A stretch of DNA of 64,000 nt from Deltaproteobacteria bacterium. Lineage in GTDB: Bacteria; Myxococcota_A; UBA9042; PHBI01. A program made the translations under genes and the position numbers. Below the pieces are notes generated by a model. The model ran no database searches. It saw nothing but the letters and a program-made list of their open reading frames with translations, and had not been told where the DNA came from. The stretch spans positions 293,501-357,500 of the forward strand of contig JACKFA010000002.1 of the NCBI GenBank assembly GCA_020632715.1, in the 5' to 3' direction. How positions within the stretch are numbered: the stretch's first letter is position 1; every line of letters starts with the position of its first letter. Below, in pieces: positions 59,547 to 64,000 of this stretch.

Positions 59547-60518
59547 ATGCCAGTGCCGCTGCCTCTCTCTCGCTCGAGCTCGATGTCGCCCGCCAAAGAT
59601 CCCCACCACCGGGCGCCGGCCGACGATCCGCGCCTCGCCCCGCGCCGCACGACGGCCGCCGACCACGCGACGAGCGAGGCGGCCCTCCGCCCCGGCAAGG
59701 ACGGCCAGTCCCCGGCGCTCGCCCCGCCGAACGCGGCGGCCCTCGCGAAGGTCGCCGCGACCCGGGCGTCGCTCGCGAAGGACATCGCCGACCTGCGCTT
59801 CATCGCCGAGACGAACGTCGGCACCTCCCGGCACCCCCTTCAGCGGGGGCCCCTCGGGAAGCTCACCGAGCCGATCGTGCACGCCGTCGACGGGGTCGAC
59901 ACCCCAGCGATCGAGCGCGACGCCATCCTCGCCGAGCGCAACTACATGCGGGCCCTCGGGCTCCTGGGCGCCGCCGAGGCGCTCCTCGCGGCTGACGAGC
60001 CCAGGTCGCTCGGCAGGGCGGTCGACTTCGCTGCCGCCGCGGGCGACCTCCTGCTCGCGACATTCTCCGCCGAGCTGGACGCGGGGCCCGAGAGGCAACG
60101 CTTCTACGCCGCCGAGAGCCAAGCGGCCGCTGACGTCGGGAAGGTGTCGCGAACGGTCGCGAAGATCGCGATGTACAGCGCCTTCCTCGCGGGTGGCGGG
60201 GCGGCCATCACGGTCGAGTCGGCCCTCGTGCAAGGCATCGGGAAGGGCGTCCTGACGTCGATGGCGAAGGGCACGGTCTCCGCCGTCGTGGACGGCGACG
60301 ACGCGCTCATGGGCGGCATCGAGGCCGCTCCCGGCGGAGCCATCGGAGGCGCTCTGGGCGCGATGGCCTCGCCGATCACGGGCCCCCTCGTCGAAGCCGT
60401 CGCTCCGAGCGGCACCGGCGCCCGCTTCCTCGCCGAGATCGGCCTCGACGCGGCGGAGGGCGCAGGCGCGGACGCTGTCCTCGACGCGCTCGGCCGCTCG
60501 GTCCCGACCGCCCGCTGA
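59547..60518 (+). CDS. Candidate secreted effector or toxin-like protein, unknown family
   Basis: A 323-residue protein of no known family. The N-terminal 80 residues are disordered (Pro/Ala/Arg/His-rich), followed by helices with a repeated Ala/Leu pattern (LGLLGAAEALLAADEPRSLG). A hydrophobic Gly/Ala-rich part (MYSAFLAGGGAAITVESALV, then GGIEAAPGGAIGGALGAMAS) resembles membrane-inserting glycine-zipper regions. The C-terminal part is Asp/Ala-rich. It has no signal peptide. It is driven by the sigma-54 promoter and followed by three small membrane proteins with a common domain, which looks like an effector with cognate protective partners. That is inference. Confidence 0.65.
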   Translation: MPVPLPLSRSSSMSPAKDPHHRAPADDPRLAPRRTTAADHATSEAALRPGKDGQSPALAPPNAAALAKVAATRASLAKDIADLRFIAETNVGTSRHPLQRGPLGKLTEPIVHAVDGVDTPAIERDAILAERNYMRALGLLGAAEALLAADEPRSLGRAVDFAAAAGDLLLATFSAELDAGPERQRFYAAESQAAADVGKVSRTVAKIAMYSAFLAGGGAAITVESALVQGIGKGVLTSMAKGTVSAVVDGDDALMGGIEAAPGGAIGGALGAMASPITGPLVEAVAPSGTGARFLAEIGLDAAEGAGADAVLDALGRSVPTAR

Positions 60519-60546
60519 GCTCGACCCACACAGACGGAGACACCCC

Positions 60547-61140
60547 ATGCCGCGAATCCTCGATGACTACGACCACGACATCTCGAACGACGAGCTGCCG
60601 CCAGAGACCCCCGAGGAGCTGGAGCAGCGCGAGCAGGAGCGGACACGACGCGCGCAGCGCGCCAACCGCCGCGCCGTCATCGCGCTCGTGATCCTCGGCG
60701 TCATGTCGATCGCGTGGCGGTTCTTCTCGCGCGAGCTCGACGCGAGGGAGGCGGAGGTCGTGCCAACCCCCGAGGTCGCCGCGACCAACGAGACGCTGTG
60801 GCAGGTCCACCTCGAGGTGAACCGCTACATCCGCATCTACAGCCGCGCCCCCGAGGCCATCGAGGACCTCGTGCGGACCGGGCTCATGGGCGACGCCGAC
60901 GTCCGCGACGGCTGGGGCGCGGGCGTCGACTACCGCTTCGACGGCGAGCGCCACACGATCTGCTCGGCGGGCCCCGACCACCGACACGGGACGCGCGACG
61001 ACATCTGCGACAGCTACCTCGGCGCGAGCACCCACCCGACCGAGCCGATCCGGATGCACGACGGCGTGGACGACGCGGAGCGCCTGCTCGACGCGCTCGA
61101 AGGCGCCGAGGCTGCGGACACCGCCCAGGTCCCGAAGTGA
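60547..61140 (+). CDS. Membrane protein with GspG-like C-terminal domain, member 1
   Basis: A 197-residue protein. An acidic cytoplasmic N-terminus (about 40 residues, Glu/Arg-rich) is followed by one membrane helix (AVIALVILGVMSIAWRFF) and a periplasmic part. The C-terminal domain has the pseudopilin-like pattern DGWGAGVDYRFDG, TICSAGPDHRHGTRDDICDS. Unlike a true pseudopilin it lacks the GFTLIE prepilin motif, so it is not a secretion-system pilin. The two Cys are spaced by 14 residues, and Asp residues suit a calcium site. It ends in an Asp/Glu/Ala tail. GGAG lies upstream. Paralogues follow at 61350 and 61771. Confidence 0.72.
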   Translation: MPRILDDYDHDISNDELPPETPEELEQREQERTRRAQRANRRAVIALVILGVMSIAWRFFSRELDAREAEVVPTPEVAATNETLWQVHLEVNRYIRIYSRAPEAIEDLVRTGLMGDADVRDGWGAGVDYRFDGERHTICSAGPDHRHGTRDDICDSYLGASTHPTEPIRMHDGVDDAERLLDALEGAEAADTAQVPK

Positions 61141-61349
61141 CGGCGACGCCGCCGGTGAGCGCCCCGCCTCGCGAGCCTCGCGTCCATCACCCTGCGGCCA
61201 CGTCCCCACCGATCGCGACGCCGCGCCTCACGACGGTCGCGGCCCACGCGCGAACCAGCGCGCGGCTCGGCCCCGCGGCCCCTCTCGGCGCGGCGCGCTG
61301 ACCGAACCAACCCACCGCGAACCCACGACCGCCACGAAGGAGTCACCCC

Positions 61350-61715
61350 ATGATTAAGAAGACGCTCAGGATCATCGGCGCCGTCGTCCTCGTCCTCACG
61401 GCCGGGCTCATCGTCCTCTACGTCGTCGGCCGCGCGGAGCTCCGCGCCGAGGCCGCCCGGAACGCGACGGACGCGCAGCTCTACACGATCCGCAAGGCCG
61501 CCGACACCTACGTCATCAAGCGCCACGAGACCCCGCCGTCGCTCGGCGTGCTCGTCGACGGCGGATTCCTCCCGCCCGACCTCCTCATCGACTTCTGGGG
61601 TGAGCCGCTCGCGTTCACCCGCGACGGCACCCGCGCCGACGTCTGCTCGGGCGGCCCCGACCACGTCGTGGGGACCGCGGACGACCTCTGCCTGACCCTC
61701 CGGTTCCGCCACTGA
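61350..61715 (+). CDS. Membrane protein with GspG-like C-terminal domain, member 2
   Basis: A 121-residue minimal version with one N-terminal membrane helix (IIGAVVLVLTAGLIVLYVVG), a short helix (ATDAQLYTIRKAADTYVIKR) and the same C-terminal domain: IDFWGEPLAFTRDG, DVCSGGPDHVVGTADDLC. The Cys pair is again separated by exactly 14 residues. A GAAGGAG site is seen before the ATG. It lies 209 bp after member 1 with no gene between; the gap shows nothing recognisable. Confidence 0.72.
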   Translation: MIKKTLRIIGAVVLVLTAGLIVLYVVGRAELRAEAARNATDAQLYTIRKAADTYVIKRHETPPSLGVLVDGGFLPPDLLIDFWGEPLAFTRDGTRADVCSGGPDHVVGTADDLCLTLRFRH

Positions 61716-61770
61716 TTCCAACCCACGATCGCGAGTGATCCCGAAGCCTTCCACCACAGGAGACCACACC

Positions 61771-62349
61771 ATGACCGTCGCCATCAGCGTCCTCCTCACG
61801 AGCCTCGCCCTCTGGGGCCTCAGCATCCTCGTCCGCCGCCTCGTCTGGGCCTACCGCGTCCGTCGCGGCCAGGCCGTGCCGGAGCCCACGGTCCGCGCGC
61901 TGACCGGGAGTCGGCGGCGCAACATCGTCCTCGGCGTCGTCCTCGCGATCTCGGTCGCGATCGCGACCTGGTTCGCCGTCGAGAGCGAAGCGATGATGTC
62001 GCGCTACGCCAAATCGCCCGAGGTGAGCGCGACGCTCGACGCCATGGCCGAGGTGCACCGCGCCGCGGACGCCCAGGCGCGCGCGACCGGCGTCGCGCCC
62101 GACGCGATCGCCGCCCTCGTCACCGACGGGCGCATGGCGAGCGCGTTCGAGCGGGACGGCTGGGGGACGCGCCTCACGTACCGCGTGGTCGGCGATCGCT
62201 ACACGATCTGCTCGGCCGGCGAAGATCAGCGACACGGGACGGACGACGACCTCTGCGACACCTACCCGACGCCGCGTCGTCGCGCGTCGGGCCCGGATCG
62301 CGCGCAGAACCAGGGCGACGCCGAGGCGTCCGCGACACCTGCCGGTTGA
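61771..62349 (+). CDS. Membrane protein with GspG-like C-terminal domain, member 3
   Basis: A 192-residue protein with two membrane helices (VAISVLLTSLALWGLSILV near the start and IVLGVVLAISVAIATWFAV near 50-70) separated by a basic loop. The C-terminal domain is DGWGTRLTYRVVG, TICSAGEDQRHGTDDDLCDT, with the C-x14-C pair, and it ends in a disordered tail. ATG 61771 follows a CAGGAGA site and gives the first helix. With the other two paralogues it forms a series after the 59547 gene. Confidence 0.72.
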   Translation: MTVAISVLLTSLALWGLSILVRRLVWAYRVRRGQAVPEPTVRALTGSRRRNIVLGVVLAISVAIATWFAVESEAMMSRYAKSPEVSATLDAMAEVHRAADAQARATGVAPDAIAALVTDGRMASAFERDGWGTRLTYRVVGDRYTICSAGEDQRHGTDDDLCDTYPTPRRRASGPDRAQNQGDAEASATPAG

Positions 62350-62398
62350 CCGCCGCCCCCCCGCGGCCCCTATGGTGTGCGCTCGCGAGGAGCGAGCG

Positions 62399-63421
62399 AT
62401 GCGCAGGGCAGGGCGGGGCACGTGGCGAGATCAGCGAGGGCGGCGCGGGCTCATCCCGGCCGCGCTCCTCGCGTTGTCCGTCGCCGCCTGCGCGAGCGAC
62501 GGCTCGGGCGGCCCGGCGGACGCCGCCTCCGACGGCGACACCCGCCCCGACGTCATCCAGCCGGGCCCGGATCTCGTGCGCGTGGGCACCTGGAACGTGC
62601 ACCTCTTCTTCGACGACGTGTGCGACAGCGGCCACTGCGGCGGATCGAACTTCGAGTACGCGCCGACGACGGCCGAGTTCGAGGGGCGGGCGCAGCAGAT
62701 AGCCCTCGCGATCGAGCGGCTCGAGGTCGACGTGATCATGCTCGAGGAGGTCGAGAACCAGCGCGCGCTCGACGCGATCGTGAGCTACCTCCCCGACGAC
62801 TGGGTCACGGAGGTCCTCGGCGAGACCGGCTTCGACGCGTCGATCGACGTCGCCGTGCTCGCGCGGATCCCGCTCTCCGAGGTCCGGACGCACCGCAGCG
62901 AGACGCCGCTCGTCCTGCCGAACGGCGACACCACGACGTTCGCGCGCGAGCTCCTCGAGGTGCGGCTCCAGAACGGGATGATCGTGTTTGCCGCGCACTT
63001 CCGCTCGAAGGTGAACGACGAGCCGGAGCGGCGCCTCGCGGAGGCGCGGGCGGCCCGCGCGATCGTGCTCGACGTGGCGGCCGAGGAGCCAGGCGCGACC
63101 GTGGTCCTCGGCGGCGATCTCAACGACGTGCCCGACTCGCCCCCGCTCGACGCGTTGACCTCCGGCGACGACGGCCTCGTGCGCCTCGCGGCGGAGCTCT
63201 TCCCGGGCGCCGACTGGACGATCCGCTTCGAGAGCGAGCACCTCGCGATCGACCACCTCCTCGTGCCTCACGGGGCGAGCCTCGCCGCGTTCGTGCCGCG
63301 GACGGTGGGCGTCGCCCGCGAGAACTCGAACGGTGGCTACGGCGGCTCAGATCACGGCGCGGTGCGCGCCATCTTCCGGCCCGATCCGGCCGTCACCTTC
63401 CCGCCGAGGACCGCGCCATGA
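62399..63421 (+). CDS. Endonuclease/exonuclease/phosphatase-fold lipoprotein
   Basis: A 340-residue exported enzyme with a basic N-terminus and lipoprotein signal (LIPAALLALSVAAC). The EEP fold motifs are VGTWNVHLFFDD, IMLEEVENQRALDAI (metal Glu), VFAAHFRSKVNDEPERRLAE, VVLGGDLNDVPDSPPLD and the final SDHGAVRAIF (catalytic Asp-His), with DHLLVPHG. It may degrade DNA or a phosphoester outside the cell. ATG 62399 follows CGAGGAGCGAG. It overlaps the next gene by four bases (ATGA). Confidence 0.9.
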   Translation: MRRAGRGTWRDQRGRRGLIPAALLALSVAACASDGSGGPADAASDGDTRPDVIQPGPDLVRVGTWNVHLFFDDVCDSGHCGGSNFEYAPTTAEFEGRAQQIALAIERLEVDVIMLEEVENQRALDAIVSYLPDDWVTEVLGETGFDASIDVAVLARIPLSEVRTHRSETPLVLPNGDTTTFARELLEVRLQNGMIVFAAHFRSKVNDEPERRLAEARAARAIVLDVAAEEPGATVVLGGDLNDVPDSPPLDALTSGDDGLVRLAAELFPGADWTIRFESEHLAIDHLLVPHGASLAAFVPRTVGVARENSNGGYGGSDHGAVRAIFRPDPAVTFPPRTAP

Positions 63422-63765
63422 TCGTGATCTACGAGGTGAACCTCAGCGTCGACCGCGCCATCGCCGACGCCTACGCGGCGTGGCTCGCCGATCACATCCG
63501 CGAGATGCTCAAGATCCCGGGCTTCTTCCGCGCGCGGTGGTACGAGCGGCGCCCGGAGGACGAGGGCCGCGATCCGGCCGAGGTCGCGCTCTGGACGGTC
63601 TCTTACGACGTGTACTCGCGCGACGACCTCGACCGCTACTTCCGCGAGGACGCGCCGCGGATGCGGGGAGACGGCGTCGCCCGCTTCGGCGGCCGCTTCG
63701 AGGCGAGCCGCCGCATCCTCGAGCCGCGCTCGCTCGGTGGCGAGCCGCTCGGGCTCGACACCTGA
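63418..63765 (+). CDS. DUF4286 domain protein
   Basis: A 115-residue cytoplasmic protein. IYEVNLSVDRAIADAYAAWL, DHIREMLKIPGFFRARWYER and YDVYSRDDLDRYFREDAPRM match the DUF4286 family, a dimeric ferredoxin-like alpha/beta fold without a known role. It is coupled to the nuclease-fold gene by the ATGA overlap. Its length is complete, and the tail is short. It converges with adk. Confidence 0.85.
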   Translation: MIVIYEVNLSVDRAIADAYAAWLADHIREMLKIPGFFRARWYERRPEDEGRDPAEVALWTVSYDVYSRDDLDRYFREDAPRMRGDGVARFGGRFEASRRILEPRSLGGEPLGLDT

Positions 63766-63787
63766 CGACGAGCGTGGCGGCGCGCGA

Positions 63788-64000
63788 TCAGCCGACGCCC
63801 TCGAGGGCGCTCTCGATCCGGAGCGCGACGTCCTCGGGCGCGCCGACGCCGTCGACGCGTACGACGAGGCCCTTCGCGTCATAGAAGGGGAGCACCGGGG
63901 TCGTCTCGGAGTGGTACTTCGAGAGGCGCGCCGTGACGGCCTCGACGGTGTCGTCCTTGCGCTGGGTCACGCGATCGGCGACGGCCGCCGGCGGCGGGCT
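63788..64000 (-). CDS. adk: Adenylate kinase, C-terminal part only (cut by window edge)
   Basis: The last 70 residues of adenylate kinase, which interconverts AMP, ATP and ADP in the cytoplasm. Recognisable are DRVTQRKDDTVEAVTARLSK (the LID-side Arg-x-Asp-Asp phrase), YHSETTPVLPFYDAKGLVVR and VDGVGAPEDVALRIESAL. The N-terminal P-loop and most of the protein lie beyond the right edge. Confidence 0.88.
   Translation of the reverse strand, partial: SPPPAAVADRVTQRKDDTVEAVTARLSKYHSETTPVLPFYDAKGLVVRVDGVGAPEDVALRIESALEGVG

Noticed and set aside
60547..62349. Type II secretion pseudopilins
   Set aside because: The C-terminal domains resemble GspG, but none of the three has a prepilin signal (Gly then Phe-Thr-Leu-Ile-Glu), and no other gsp genes are near.

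Overview
The window is very GC-rich with dense G/C third positions. It encodes a mix typical of a predatory or social deltaproteobacterium (Myxococcota, Polyangia/Sandaracinus-like): a Ser/Thr kinase with a WD-type propeller, an FHA regulator, many lipoproteins, a Cys-rich repeat surface protein, an AgmX/PglI-domain protein, RegB/RegA-type signalling and several well-formed sigma-54 promoters. The phylum assignment is inferred from gene content. Both ends cut genes: an ECF sigma factor on the left and adenylate kinase on the right.

Layout. 0-7 kb: ECF sigma factor, a coiled-coil membrane protein, yqeY/rnd as a tight divergent pair, a lipoprotein, a group II truncated haemoglobin and a GAF-GGDEF-EAL protein. 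6.6-11.8 kb, minus strand: a tightly coupled run of an MbnP-like four-Cys lipoprotein, an exported protein, an outer-membrane barrel, a RegB-like quinone/thiol-sensing kinase and a RegA-like regulator, preceded by a CDGSH iron-sulphur protein. 12-15.3 kb: a GH114 lipoprotein, then a 2.4-kb decayed region with a frameshifted HNH endonuclease gene between two inverted MITE-like elements, plus perfect palindromes. 15.3-26.7 kb: ArsR regulator, quinone-oxidoreductase-like protein, small secreted proteins, the FHA-wHTH/kinase pair and a 1367-residue Cys-repeat lipoprotein. 26.7-30.6 kb: a sulphane-sulphur island (persulfide dioxygenase, UspA, TauE/SafE, rhodanese, two YeeE-type half transporters) whose divergent intergenic region carries two opposed sigma-54-like promoters and repeated TGAAACG boxes. 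30.8-42 kb: DUF2202 protein, a duplicated lipoprotein module and a 1729-residue FG-GAP/RTX/cadherin-like lipoprotein. 42-49 kb: ychF, ABC exporter, amidase, AgmX-domain protein and a GMC oxidoreductase with its small partner. 49.3-56.6 kb: a complete ectoine/hydroxyectoine operon (ask, ectA, ectB, a fused ectC-ectD, a MarC-like protein, a sodium:solute symporter) with a convergent EctR-like MarR gene. 56.6-64 kb: His-tailed protein, UDP-glucose pyrophosphorylase, and a sigma-54-promoted locus of one candidate effector followed by three small membrane proteins sharing a GspG-like C-terminal domain with a strict C-x14-C pair; then a secreted nuclease-fold lipoprotein, a DUF4286 protein and adk.

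The most notable points are: a set of sigma-54 promoters (18.2, 27.5, 36.3, 59.5 kb) linking otherwise unannotated secreted-protein genes; the MbnP-barrel-RegBA operon; the EctC-EctD fusion with all metal ligands kept; the GspG-domain triplet behind a candidate effector; and the MITE pair whose hairpin stems differ in sequence but stay base-paired.
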